From positions 1 to 17,905 of the forward strand of contig JBFWQE010000112.1 of assembly GCA_050249615.1 (NCBI GenBank): DNA of 17,905 nucleotides. Direction: 5' to 3'. The notes under the pieces were generated by a model. The model made no database searches. It had not been told where the DNA came from and was given only the letters and a program-made list of their open reading frames with translations. This DNA is from VFZN01 sp050249615 (GTDB taxonomy: Bacteria > Acidobacteriota > Vicinamibacteria > Vicinamibacterales > UBA2999). A program made the translations under genes and the position numbers. Shown one piece after another: positions 4,498-12,397 of this stretch (position 1 is the stretch's first letter; every line of letters begins with the position of its first letter).

Positions 4498-6972
4498 ATG
4501 GAGAGGCTCTGGCAGGATCTGCGTGTGGCCGCCCGCGGTCTCTGGAAGGACCGCGCTTTCACGATCACGACAGTGGCCACGCTGGCCTTGTGCCTGGCGG
4601 CCAATGTCGCCATCTTCGCCGTCGTGGACGGCGTGCTGTTGAAGCCCCTTCCGTTCGACGAGCCCGACCGTCTCGTCGCCATCTACAACCAGTATCCGGG
4701 CGCCGGGGTCGAGATCGCCTCGAACGGCGTACCCGACTACTACGACCGACTCGAGGCGCTGACGGCCCTCGACGGCCTGACGAACTACCGGCAGACCGGC
4801 CTGACCATTGGCGGGGACAGGACCGATGCGGAGCGCCTCCAGGCGCTCATCGTGACGCCGTCGTTCTTCGAGGTCCTGCGCGTCGAGCCGTATCGCGGCC
4901 GGTTGTTCACCGACGAAGAAAGCGAAGTCGGACGCGACCAGAAGGTGGTGCTCACCTACGGCTATTGGCAGCGCGCGTTCGGCGGTGCGGAGAGCGCCAT
5001 CGGGCAGACGCTTCGCGTCAACGGCGTGCCCTTCACCATCGTCGGGGTCCTGCCGCCCGGGTTCCGCTTCGTGGATCCGGAGATCCAGCTGGTGCGCCCG
5101 GTCGCGTTCTCCGCGGAGGAGCGGTCCGACGATCAGCGCCACAGCAACAACTGGCAGCAGATGGGACGGCTGAAAGCGGGCGCCGGGATCGCGCAGGTGC
5201 AGAGCCAGCTCGATGCCCTGAACGCGGCCAACGACGAGCGGTTCCCCCAGTGGCGCGAGGTGCTGAAGAACGCGCGGTTCCGCACGCACGCCGTGGGCTT
5301 CCAGGAGTTCGTCGTGGGCGATATCAGCCGCACGCTGGCACTCCTGTGGGGCGGTGTCGTGTTCGTGCTCATCATCGGGTGCGTGAACGTCGCCAACCTG
5401 GTGCTCGTACGGTCCACGGCTCGGATGCGCGAGCTGGCGACGCGACATGCGCTCGGCGCGGGCTTCGGACGGCTCGCGCGCCAGAGCTTCACCGAGTCGA
5501 CCCTCGTGGCCGCTCTCGGCGGCGCGGCCGGCCTGGCCCTGGGCTGGTGGGCGCTGGCCTCGGCGCCGCTCTTCGGCCTCGATCAGTTGCCGAGAGGACA
5601 GGAGATTGGCATCGACGGGCGCGTGGTCGGCTTCACCCTCGCGCTGGTCGGCCTCGTCGGCGCGGTGATGGCGGCGCTGCCCGTCGGCGTGCTGCGGCGG
5701 ACGAACCTGGCGCAGGTGGTGCGCGAGGAAGGCCGCTCGGGCACCGCCGGCCGCGGCTCGCGGTGGATGCGGCGCGCCCTGGTCACCAGCCAGGTCGCCT
5801 TCGCGCTCATGTTGCTCATCGGCGCCGGCGTGATGGTGGCGAGCCTGCAGCGCGTGCTGGCCGTGGATCCCGGCTTCCGGGGCGACCAGGTCCTCACGGG
5901 GTACATCAGCCCGCCGCAGTCCCGCTACGCCGGCGACGGCGAACTGCGCACGCTGCTCGCGCGCATCCTGGAGCAGGTGCGCGCGCTGCCGGGCGTCGAG
6001 GGGGCCGGGTTGTCGTCCACGATCCCGTTCAGCGGCTCGACGAGCGACAGCGTGATTCTCGCCGAGGGATACCAGATGGCGCCCGGCGAGTCGCTCGTGT
6101 CGCCCTACAGCGTGTCGGTCACCGAAGGCTATTTCCAGACGATGGGCGCACGGCTCGTAGCCGGCCGGTGGTTCGACGAGGGGGACATCGAGGGCCGCCG
6201 GAAGGTGCTCATCGTCGACGAGCGCCTGGCGCGGAAGTTCTGGCCGAACGGCGATGCGGTGGGCAAGCGCATGTTCCAGCCTGACAGCCCGGACAACCTG
6301 TTCAAGCAGCCCCCGGACGAGGACATGCTCACCATCGTCGGGGTGATCGGTGAGATGAAGCTGGCCGGCATGGTGGACGGCGCCGGCGCACAACGGCCGG
6401 GCGCGTACTACTTCCCCTACCGCCAGTTGCCGCGCCGGGGCATGGGCCTGGCGGTCCGGACCTCCGGCGATCCGCGATCGCTTGGCGACTCGGTTCGCAG
6501 GGCCGTGGCGCAGGTGGATCCGGAACTCCCGCTCTACAACATCCGGACGATGGGGGAGCGCACGGACGAGGTCCTGGTGGATCGGCGGACGCCGACGCTG
6601 CTGGCCGGCGGCTTCGCGGCGGTGGCGCTCTTCCTGGCCGCCATCGGGATCTACGGTGTGCTGGCCTACCAGGTGTCCCAGCGTCGCCGGGAAATCGGCA
6701 TCCGCATGGCGCTCGGCGCGGGTGCGCCGCGCATCTTCGGACTGGTGCTCGGCGAGGGCGCCACGATCGTGGGAGCGGGCACGGTCCTCGGGCTTGTCGG
6801 CGCCTTCTTCCTGCGGCGTGCCCTCGAGACGCAGCTCTACGGCGTCAGCGCGATGGACGTGACGGTCGTGGCGGTCGTGGGCGGAGTGCTGCTGGCGGTG
6901 GCCCTGCTGGCGTGTGTCATTCCGGCTCGACGCGCGGCCCGCACGGATCCGACGATCGCGCTCGCAGAGTAG
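4498..6972 (+). CDS. ADOP-type ABC transporter permease (MacB/FtsX family)
   Basis: An 824-residue membrane protein built as two FtsX-like halves. The N-terminal DLRVAARGLWKDRAFTITT leads into helix 1 (about 18-46). A large periplasmic MacB-type domain follows with NGVPFTIVGVLPPGFRF near 180. Three helices lie at about 278-305, 340-362 and 375-400, the first containing CVNVANLVLVRS. The second half repeats this: a helix near 425-450, a periplasmic domain with a second TIVGVIGEM, then three helices, the first followed by RRREIGIRMALGA, ending IPARRAARTDP. This matches the acidobacterial duplicated orphan permease group: a permease lacking its own ATPase, perhaps served by a MacB-like ATPase encoded elsewhere. 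Substrate unknown. ATG 4498 (MERLWQDLR) fits the usual family N terminus; ATG 4468 would add 10 residues. Neither start has a strong ribosome binding site. Confidence 0.92.
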   Translation: MERLWQDLRVAARGLWKDRAFTITTVATLALCLAANVAIFAVVDGVLLKPLPFDEPDRLVAIYNQYPGAGVEIASNGVPDYYDRLEALTALDGLTNYRQTGLTIGGDRTDAERLQALIVTPSFFEVLRVEPYRGRLFTDEESEVGRDQKVVLTYGYWQRAFGGAESAIGQTLRVNGVPFTIVGVLPPGFRFVDPEIQLVRPVAFSAEERSDDQRHSNNWQQMGRLKAGAGIAQVQSQLDALNAANDERFPQWREVLKNARFRTHAVGFQEFVVGDISRTLALLWGGVVFVLIIGCVNVANLVLVRSTARMRELATRHALGAGFGRLARQSFTESTLVAALGGAAGLALGWWALASAPLFGLDQLPRGQEIGIDGRVVGFTLALVGLVGAVMAALPVGVLRRTNLAQVVREEGRSGTAGRGSRWMRRALVTSQVAFALMLLIGAGVMVASLQRVLAVDPGFRGDQVLTGYISPPQSRYAGDGELRTLLARILEQVRALPGVEGAGLSSTIPFSGSTSDSVILAEGYQMAPGESLVSPYSVSVTEGYFQTMGARLVAGRWFDEGDIEGRRKVLIVDERLARKFWPNGDAVGKRMFQPDSPDNLFKQPPDEDMLTIVGVIGEMKLAGMVDGAGAQRPGAYYFPYRQLPRRGMGLAVRTSGDPRSLGDSVRRAVAQVDPELPLYNIRTMGERTDEVLVDRRTPTLLAGGFAAVALFLAAIGIYGVLAYQVSQRRREIGIRMALGAGAPRIFGLVLGEGATIVGAGTVLGLVGAFFLRRALETQLYGVSAMDVTVVAVVGGVLLAVALLACVIPARRAARTDPTIALAE

Positions 6973-6980
6973 CACCCGGG

Positions 6981-7020
6981 TGGGGGCGGGTGCGAACGGG
7001 TGCGGGCAGGTGCGGGCGGG
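6981..7020. repeat. 10 bp tandem repeat between convergent genes
   Basis: Four copies of a 10-base unit with consensus TGCGGGCGGG fill the gap between the permease stop (6972) and the HtrA-type stop (7022). No hairpin terminator is visible there, so any termination for these two convergent genes must use another signal or the repeat itself. Confidence 0.75.
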
Positions 7021-7021
7021 A

Positions 7022-7978
7022 TCAGCTGGCCTCGCGGGGGACGACCATCACGCGCCGCGGGGCACCGTGACGCAGCACCCGCACGGGCGTGGACACACCG
7101 ATCGTGGCGTCGGTAAGCATCCTCACGAGGTCGTCCACGCCGCCCACCGGCGCACCGCCGAAGTCGAGGAGCACGTCACCCTGCCGGAGGCCGGCCGCAT
7201 CGGCCGCGCTGCCCGGCGTGACGGCGGTAATGGCCAGTCCACGCTCACGCGGAAGTGAGTGTTCGCGGACCAGCCGCCGAGGGATGTCCACGTCCTGGCC
7301 CGCGACGCCCAGGTGACTCCGCCGCACCCGACCATCCCTGAGCAGGCATGAGATCACCCACGTTGCCGTGTTGATGGGCACGGCGAACGCGATGCCCTGG
7401 CCGCCGAGGATCACGGCCGTGTTCACCCCCACGACCTCGCCGCGACTGGTGACGAGCGGCCCGCCCGAGTTGCCCGGGTTGAGCGCGGCGTCGGTCTGGA
7501 TGAGGTTCTCCATCAGCCGTACCGTTCGCGCGCGGAGCGATCGGCCGAGCGCGCTGACCACGCCCGTGGTGACGGTGTGCTGGAATCCGAACGGGTTCCC
7601 GATGGCGATGACCACCTGGCCCGGGCGGAGCGCGGCGGAGTCGCCCAGTGGCGCCACCGTGAGTTCGGGCGCCGTCACGCGCAGGATCGCGAGGTCGGTG
7701 TGCGGGTCGTCGCCGACGATGTCTGCCCGGAGGACACGGCCGTCGGTGAGCGACACCGACACGTCGCCGCCGGGGGCGACCACGTGGCTGTTCGTGAGAA
7801 TCAATCCGTCCGGCGTGAACACGAAGCCCGAGCCCGACCCGGCATGAGGTCCCCGCCGCGGCTGCCCGCTCCTGGCCGCGCCGCGCACGTCCACCTTCAC
7901 CACGGCGGGACCCACGCGCTCCACCGCACTCACGACCGAGCGGGAATAGGCATCGAGCAGCAACGCGTCGTCAACCAC
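7022..7978 (-). CDS. HtrA/DegP-like S1C serine protease with C-terminal PDZ domain
   Basis: A 318-residue protein with an intact triad: His65 in LTNSHVVA, Asp95 in HTDLAILR and Ser171 in NPGNSGGPL. A trypsin-like fold spans about 20-220 and one PDZ domain about 225-315 (GLAITAVTPGSAADAAGL, then GDVLLDFGG). Such proteases degrade or refold damaged proteins and usually act in the periplasm. Here no signal peptide or membrane segment precedes the protease domain, so a cytoplasmic site must be considered, unless the start is wrong. GTG 7978 is chosen because the frame upstream of it is only translated GTGCACC minisatellite; the longer version would start at 8035. Third gene of a minus-strand set after a degenerate relative and a LuxR-type regulator. 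Confidence 0.88.
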   Translation of the reverse strand: MVDDALLLDAYSRSVVSAVERVGPAVVKVDVRGAARSGQPRRGPHAGSGSGFVFTPDGLILTNSHVVAPGGDVSVSLTDGRVLRADIVGDDPHTDLAILRVTAPELTVAPLGDSAALRPGQVVIAIGNPFGFQHTVTTGVVSALGRSLRARTVRLMENLIQTDAALNPGNSGGPLVTSRGEVVGVNTAVILGGQGIAFAVPINTATWVISCLLRDGRVRRSHLGVAGQDVDIPRRLVREHSLPRERGLAITAVTPGSAADAAGLRQGDVLLDFGGAPVGGVDDLVRMLTDATIGVSTPVRVLRHGAPRRVMVVPREAS

Positions 7979-7990
7979 CCCGGCCCCCTG

Positions 7991-8044
7991 CCTCTGGCAC
8001 CGTGCACCCGTGCACCGTGCACCGGCACCGTGCACCCCTGCACC
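7991..8044. repeat. GGGTGC/GCACCC minisatellite, inverted relative of the block at 41-118
   Basis: Repeated (C)GTGCACC/GCACCC units fill the gap between the LuxR-type gene stop and the protease start. Positions 8022-8038 (CCGGCACCGTGCACCCC) are the exact reverse complement of 42-58. On the minus strand, which is the transcript sense here, the block is G-rich. Self-complementary GTGCAC words could form small hairpins. Confidence 0.7.
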
Positions 8045-8467
8045 CTAGATCTCAATCACCCCCATCCTCAGCCCCTTGCGGACCGCCTCGGTGCGCGTCG
8101 ATGCGCCGAGCTTCCCGAAGATGGCCCCCAGGTGGAACTTCACGGTGTGCTCGCTCACGCCCATCCGCTCGGCGATCTCGCGATTGTGCAGGCCGCCGGC
8201 CAGCAGCGTGAGGACCTCGTGCTCCCGCGGGGTGAGGGCTTCCACTGGCTGTCCCGTCCCGGGGCGGTCCAGGGACGCCGCAGCACGCCCGGGCGATGCC
8301 GACCGCGGTCGCTCGAGGCGTTCCCACTCGTCAGGGCTCATCACCACGAGGTCGGCCATTGCGGCATCGCTCACGACGAGCCAGCGTGCGTCGCCAGCGA
8401 AGCACGCGGCGAGGATGGCCCGCTCGTTGGCGCTGCCCGCGATGAAGACGCGAATGGGATCGGGCAC
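8045..8467 (-). CDS. Small LuxR-type HTH regulator with vestigial N-terminal domain
   Basis: A 140-residue protein. Residues 78-138 are a canonical LuxR/GerE helix-turn-helix: LTPREHEVLTLLAGG, then NREIAERMGVSEHTVKFHLG, then ASTRTEAVRKGL. The N-terminal 50 residues (IRVFIAGSANERAILAACF) look like the first strand of a receiver domain, but the protein is too short for a full domain and no phosphoacceptor Asp pocket is visible. It may work without a partner kinase or through another signal. The GTG start at 8467 has only a weak Shine-Dalgarno sequence. It lies 29 bases after the degenerate protease-like gene and before the intact protease gene, so it may regulate this set. Confidence 0.85.
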   Translation of the reverse strand: MPDPIRVFIAGSANERAILAACFAGDARWLVVSDAAMADLVVMSPDEWERLERPRSASPGRAAASLDRPGTGQPVEALTPREHEVLTLLAGGLHNREIAERMGVSEHTVKFHLGAIFGKLGASTRTEAVRKGLRMGVIEI

Positions 8468-8496
8468 GGCGATCCCAGCTTACCCGCGCGCGCGGA

Positions 8497-9381
8497 TCAC
8501 CGGCGTTCGCCCACCGTCACCGCGATTTCCTGCGAGCCACCGCCGCGCAGCAGGGTCAGCGGGACGGCCTTGCCGACGCGATCGCCGCGGAGCCGCATCA
8601 GGAGGTCCTCGGGCTCCCGCACCGCCACCCGATCGACGGCGACGATGATGTCGCCGACCAGGAGGCCGGCAGTGTCGGCGGGGCCGCCCTCCATGAGGCC
8701 GGTGACGAGCACGCCGTACTCCTGCGCCTGGCCGGCACGCTGCCGCACAGGCACGCTGACCGGGGCGGAGCTGACCCCGAGGAACCCCTGGCGCACGCCG
8801 CCCTGCGCTACGACCTCGCCGGCGGCCTCGACCGCGAGCGCCATGGGGATGACCACCGTCGTGCCGCGAATGGCAGCCGCGGTGATGACTCCGAGCACGC
8901 GTCCGTCGCCATCGGCGAGCGCGCCGCCGGTCAGCGCGCCGTGCGGGGGAACGGCCGTCCGGATGACCCGCGCGATCTCGGACGCGCGGCCCGTCCGCAG
9001 CGGGCCGCCCACCACCGCCACGGGCGTCAGCGTCGCAAAGACGCCGCCGCTCCAGGTGCGGCCCACGGCGACCGCCAGGTGCCCGACGCGCGGCTCCGGG
9101 GCGGGCCGTGCCGGGGGCACGCCCAGCGAGACTGCGCGGACAACGGCGAGGCCGGTCGCGGGGCTCCGCCCGAGGACAACGCCCTCCACCGTGTGGCCAT
9201 CACCGCGCCGCACCACCACCGCCTCGTCGTCGATGTGGCGTGCGGGAGTGAGGAGGAGGTCCTCGGCGAAGACCATGCCGGCCACAGGACGCCGCCGTGC
9301 GGCGACCTGCACGACCGACGCTGCGGCCTGCTCGGCGGCATCCGCAACCTGGGAGGAAAGGGACGAAAGGATGTCGTTCAT
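8497..9381 (-). CDS. Trypsin-fold PDZ protein with degenerate catalytic triad (HtrA-like pseudoprotease)
   Basis: A 294-residue protein that aligns by eye over its whole length with HtrA-type proteases, including the one at 7022-7978. The PDZ domain (about 195-290) is well kept: FLGVSSAP, GVLVTGLMEGGPADTAGL, VGDIIVAVD. In the protease domain the Asp of the TDLAVLR motif is Gly77 (ATGLAVVR). The nucleophile motif NSGGPL reads LTGGAL, putting Thr151 at the Ser position. The His of the TxxHVV motif appears shifted by one (TPARHID, His49). Proteolysis is therefore unlikely; a binding, scaffold or decoy role is inferred. No signal peptide is seen; the N terminus (MNDILSSLSSQVADAAEQA) looks like an amphipathic helix. 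ATG 9381 has a poor Shine-Dalgarno sequence. It is the first gene of the set and divergent from moxR. Confidence 0.85.
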   Translation of the reverse strand: MNDILSSLSSQVADAAEQAAASVVQVAARRRPVAGMVFAEDLLLTPARHIDDEAVVVRRGDGHTVEGVVLGRSPATGLAVVRAVSLGVPPARPAPEPRVGHLAVAVGRTWSGGVFATLTPVAVVGGPLRTGRASEIARVIRTAVPPHGALTGGALADGDGRVLGVITAAAIRGTTVVIPMALAVEAAGEVVAQGGVRQGFLGVSSAPVSVPVRQRAGQAQEYGVLVTGLMEGGPADTAGLLVGDIIVAVDRVAVREPEDLLMRLRGDRVGKAVPLTLLRGGGSQEIAVTVGERR

Positions 9382-9450
9382 GGCTGCAGGGTAGCCAGGA
9401 GGCGGGCATCGGCGGATCAGGCGAACGGCTAGGGAGGGTAAGATCGTCGC
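9382..9450. promoter_or_regulatory. Divergent gap between protease-like set and MoxR operon
   Basis: A 69-base gap between divergent starts, so promoters for both directions are expected here or just inside the genes. AGGGAGGGTAAG (9431-9442) serves as the probable ribosome binding region for the MoxR gene. No clear -10/-35 pair is seen in this GC-rich gap. Confidence 0.35.
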
Positions 9451-10458
9451 GTGTCCTCCAACGCGGCCGTTTTCGAACCGATGACCCTGGCCGAGGCCTC
9501 GCGCCTCGTCGGCGACCTGCAGCGCGAGCTGCGCAAGGTGATCATCGGGCAGGACGAGGTGGTCGCCGAAATCCTTGTCGCGTTCCTGGCCGGCGGGCAC
9601 TGCCTGCTGCGCGGCGTGCCCGGGCTGGCGAAGACCCTCCTCATCAAGACCATCGCCGACGCGGTGCACCTGAAGTTCAGCCGCATCCAGTTCACGCCGG
9701 ACCTGATGCCGTCCGACATCCTCGGGACCGAGGTCATCGAGGAGGATCGCGCGACAGGCGCGCGCACCATCCGTTTCATCCCGGGGCCGATCTTCGCCAA
9801 CATCATCCTCGCTGACGAGATCAACCGCACACCGCCGAAGACGCAGTCGGCGCTGCTCGAGGCGATGCAGGAATACCAGGTGACGGTTGGCGGCAAGCGT
9901 CATCCGCTGGAGCGCCCGCTGTTCGTCCTTGCCACGCAGAATCCCATCGAGCAGGAGGGCACCTATCCGCTCCCCGAGGCGCAGCTCGATCGGTTCATGC
10001 TGAATGTCGTGATCGGCTACCCGACCGCGGAGGACGAGCGCGCGATTCTCGCGCTGACCACCACCGGCGAGGAGCGCGTCGCCGCTCCGGTGGCGACCGG
10101 TGAGGCCATCGAGCGTGCACGGCTGCTGGTTCGGGAAGTGGTGGCCGCCGAGAACGTCATCGACTACGCCGCGCGGCTCGTGCGGGCGACGAGGCCGGTC
10201 GCAGGGAGCGAGGCGCCGGACTTCATCCACCAGTGGGTCCGATGGGGCGCCGGGCCACGCGCCGGTCAAGCCCTGCTGCTCGCCGGAAAGGCACGCGCGG
10301 TGCTCCACGGGCGCCCTGCCGTGTCGCTCGACGACGTCCGCGCGGTGGCGCCTTCGGTGCTCAGGCACCGGGTACTCGTGAACTTCCAGGCCGAAGCGGA
10401 TGGCATCGATGCCGAAGCCGTGGTGAGCCGCCTGCTCGATACCGTGCACGCACGATAG
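9451..10458 (+). CDS. MoxR-family AAA+ ATPase
   Basis: A 335-residue ATPase with Walker A GVPGLAKT (55-62), Walker B IILADE (118-123) continuing into INRTPPKTQSALLEAMQE, sensor 1 ATQNPIEQEGTYPLPEAQLDRF (Asn164; Arg181 as a likely finger or sensor residue) and an all-alpha lid. MoxR proteins form oligomers in the cytoplasm and act as chaperones or remodelling factors for vWA-domain partners, usually encoded next to them, as here. The GTG at 9451 follows a G-rich Shine-Dalgarno region; an internal ATG at 9481 would shorten it by 10 residues. First gene of a run of seven on this strand; the DUF58 gene follows after nine bases. Confidence 0.95.
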   Translation: MSSNAAVFEPMTLAEASRLVGDLQRELRKVIIGQDEVVAEILVAFLAGGHCLLRGVPGLAKTLLIKTIADAVHLKFSRIQFTPDLMPSDILGTEVIEEDRATGARTIRFIPGPIFANIILADEINRTPPKTQSALLEAMQEYQVTVGGKRHPLERPLFVLATQNPIEQEGTYPLPEAQLDRFMLNVVIGYPTAEDERAILALTTTGEERVAAPVATGEAIERARLLVREVVAAENVIDYAARLVRATRPVAGSEAPDFIHQWVRWGAGPRAGQALLLAGKARAVLHGRPAVSLDDVRAVAPSVLRHRVLVNFQAEADGIDAEAVVSRLLDTVHAR

Positions 10459-10467
10459 GGCGTCGGC

Positions 10468-11370
10468 ATGTCGCGTTCCCACGTCGCCACGCCCGCTGAG
10501 CTCTCCAGTCTTCGCGACCTGGAGCTGGTGGCGAAGACGACGGTCGAGGGGCTGCGCCAGGGCCTGCACCGCAGCCCATTCCATGGCTACAGCGCGGAGT
10601 TCAGCCAGTACCGGCACTATCGCCCGGGCGACGATCTGAAATACGTGGACTGGAAGGCTTTCGCCCGCACCGACCGCCTCTATACGCGGCAGTTCCGCGA
10701 GACCACGAACCTCTCGGCGCTCTTCGTCGTGGACGTCTCGCGCTCGATGGCGTTCGAGGGCAAGTTCCGCCTCGCCCAGGCGGTCACCGGGGTGCTCGCG
10801 ACCCTTGTCATCGACCAGGGCGACGCCGCCGGACTGCTGGCCGTGCGAGGCCGCGACTCTGCCGTGGCCGCCCACGGGCCGTCGGCCACCTATCTGCCAC
10901 CAAGGAGCGGGCATCACCATCTGACCCTCCTGCTGGCCGGGATTGCGCGGCTCGTGCCCGACGCATCCGGTTCGATTGTCGAAGGGCTGGCGCGCGCGGG
11001 GCGGCTGCTGAAACGTCGAGGGCTGGTCATCGCCGTCTCGGACTTCTACGACGATGCCGAGGCGCTTGTGGAGATGAGGCGGCTGTCGCGGATGGGCCAC
11101 GACGTGGTCGTCATCCAGGCACTGGCCGCGGAGGAGCTCTCCCTGGCGGTCGACGGAGCGGCGGAGCTCGTAGATGCCGAGACCGGGCGCATGCTCGTGG
11201 TGCAGGCCGACGCCGCGCGGGCGGCATACACGGAGCGCGTACGGGGCTGGCTCGATGGGTTTGCCTCGGCCGTGCACCGTGAGGGCCTGGGCTACGCTCT
11301 CGTGACGACCGACCAGCCGCTCGAGCGCGCGCTGCGACGGTTCCTGGTGGCGCGAAGGGGAGCCGCCTAG
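10468..11370 (+). CDS. DUF58 domain protein with vWA-like fold
   Basis: A 300-residue protein. The DUF58 signature is present at about 34-76: HRSPFHGYSAEFSQYRHY, then RPGDDLKYVDWKAFARTD. A vWA-like domain follows with a complete DxSxS metal site, Asp89-Ser91-Ser93 (VVDVSRSM), and GLVIAVSDFYDD as the later acidic strand. No membrane segment is visible, so it is probably cytoplasmic. DUF58 proteins are the usual partners of MoxR ATPases. The stop lies one base before the GTG of the next gene, pointing to a single transcript. Its molecular target is unknown. Confidence 0.93.
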   Translation: MSRSHVATPAELSSLRDLELVAKTTVEGLRQGLHRSPFHGYSAEFSQYRHYRPGDDLKYVDWKAFARTDRLYTRQFRETTNLSALFVVDVSRSMAFEGKFRLAQAVTGVLATLVIDQGDAAGLLAVRGRDSAVAAHGPSATYLPPRSGHHHLTLLLAGIARLVPDASGSIVEGLARAGRLLKRRGLVIAVSDFYDDAEALVEMRRLSRMGHDVVVIQALAAEELSLAVDGAAELVDAETGRMLVVQADAARAAYTERVRGWLDGFASAVHREGLGYALVTTDQPLERALRRFLVARRGAA

Positions 11371-11371
11371 G

Positions 11372-12397
11372 GTGGGCGTCACGTTTCTGACCCCGTGGGC
11401 GTGGCTGCTCGCCGTAGCCGTCGCGCTGCCCATTGCTATCCATCTGCTGGCGCGCACGCGCAGCCGCCGCGTGGCCTTCCCGAGCCTTCGGTTCATCGAA
11501 CCGACGACACTCTCGGCCGTCACCCGGCGCGCGCTCCAGGACTGGCCTCTGCTGGTGGTTCGCATCGCAGTGGTGCTGGTCGCGGTGGCCGCACTGGCCG
11601 CGCCCATCTTCATCACGCCCGCACGCCAGGCGGCCTGGGCCAGCCGCGTCGCGCGTGCCGTCGTGCTGGACGACAGCGCAGCCCCCCCGGAGGACGAGCT
11701 GCGATCCGCCGCCGTGGGTGCGACCTTCGCGCGCAGCCGCGTCCAAGACGCGATCTCCGACGCGGCCCGCTGGCTGGCGGATCAGCGGCCGGCCCGCCGC
11801 GAAATCGTGGTGCTCTCCGCCTTCAAGCGGGGCGCCGTGGACGCGGCCGACTTCGTGGGCGTGCCGCCCGAGGTGGGAATTCGGCTCGTGCGGTCGTCGG
11901 ACGGCACCGCAGTGCGGGAGCGCGAGATCACGCGGCTCGAGTTGCGGGACGAGGGCGCGGTTCGCGTGCTGGAGCGCGTGACGCTCGCGCCCGGGGCCAC
12001 CGAGGTCCGCGAGGTTCGGGCGGAGCCGGTCTCGTCGATGCCTGTCACCGTGAAGGCCGGCGCCGGGGAGCAACCCGCGGCCGACGCGGCGCTCCGCGCG
12101 GTGCTCCGGCGTGGGCTGCGGCTGCCGCCCGCAGGACTCCTGCAGCCGGTCGAGGTGGAGTGGACCGGCGACGTGGCCACCCTGGCCGCGGCGATTGAGT
12201 CGCGCCTGGCCGCGCCCCTTGATGCGTGGGAGCCCGAGCCGATGAGCGATGCCGAACTGGCGGCGCTCTCGCGGCCCTCGGCCAGCGCGCCAGACGCGCG
12301 CCCCGACGACCTCGGTGATCGGCGCACCATGTGGGCCCTGGTGCTGGTGCTGCTCGGCCTCGAGACCTGGCTCAGGCGAGGTGGCACGTGGATGTAG
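11372..12397 (+). CDS. BatA-like (aerotolerance regulator N-terminal domain) membrane protein
   Basis: A 341-residue protein. It begins FLTPWAWLLAVAVALPIAIHLL, the typical BatA N-terminal helix, followed by the block RVAFPSLRFIEP and a second helix (about 58-81, LLVVRIAVVLVAVAALAAPIF). A reduced vWA-like region follows: AVVLDDSAAPPED stands where family members read DxSxS, keeping Asp and Ser but with Ala in place of the last Ser. The C terminus has one more helix (about 319-335, MWALVLVLLGLETWL). It presumably spans the inner membrane and works with the MoxR and DUF58 proteins encoded upstream. The start is a GTG one base after the DUF58 stop. Its last bases overlap the GTG of the next gene. 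Confidence 0.85.
   Translation: MGVTFLTPWAWLLAVAVALPIAIHLLARTRSRRVAFPSLRFIEPTTLSAVTRRALQDWPLLVVRIAVVLVAVAALAAPIFITPARQAAWASRVARAVVLDDSAAPPEDELRSAAVGATFARSRVQDAISDAARWLADQRPARREIVVLSAFKRGAVDAADFVGVPPEVGIRLVRSSDGTAVREREITRLELRDEGAVRVLERVTLAPGATEVREVRAEPVSSMPVTVKAGAGEQPAADAALRAVLRRGLRLPPAGLLQPVEVEWTGDVATLAAAIESRLAAPLDAWEPEPMSDAELAALSRPSASAPDARPDDLGDRRTMWALVLVLLGLETWLRRGGTWM

Noticed and set aside
4276..6975. Very long minus-strand open frame opposite the permease gene
   Set aside because: Composition is Arg/His/Gly/Ala-rich with no motif; it is the antisense shadow expected in high-GC DNA. The same applies to 16203-17816, 11782-14142 and 14663-15568 on the minus strand.
7979..8035. N-terminal extension of the HtrA-type protein
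   Set aside because: The 19 extra residues are translated GTGCACC repeat with low complexity and no signal peptide character.
9382..11616. Upstream extension of the pseudoprotease frame on the minus strand to 11616
   Set aside because: It runs antisense through the MoxR and DUF58 genes and has no recognisable protein features. The protease-like sequence begins at ATG 9381.
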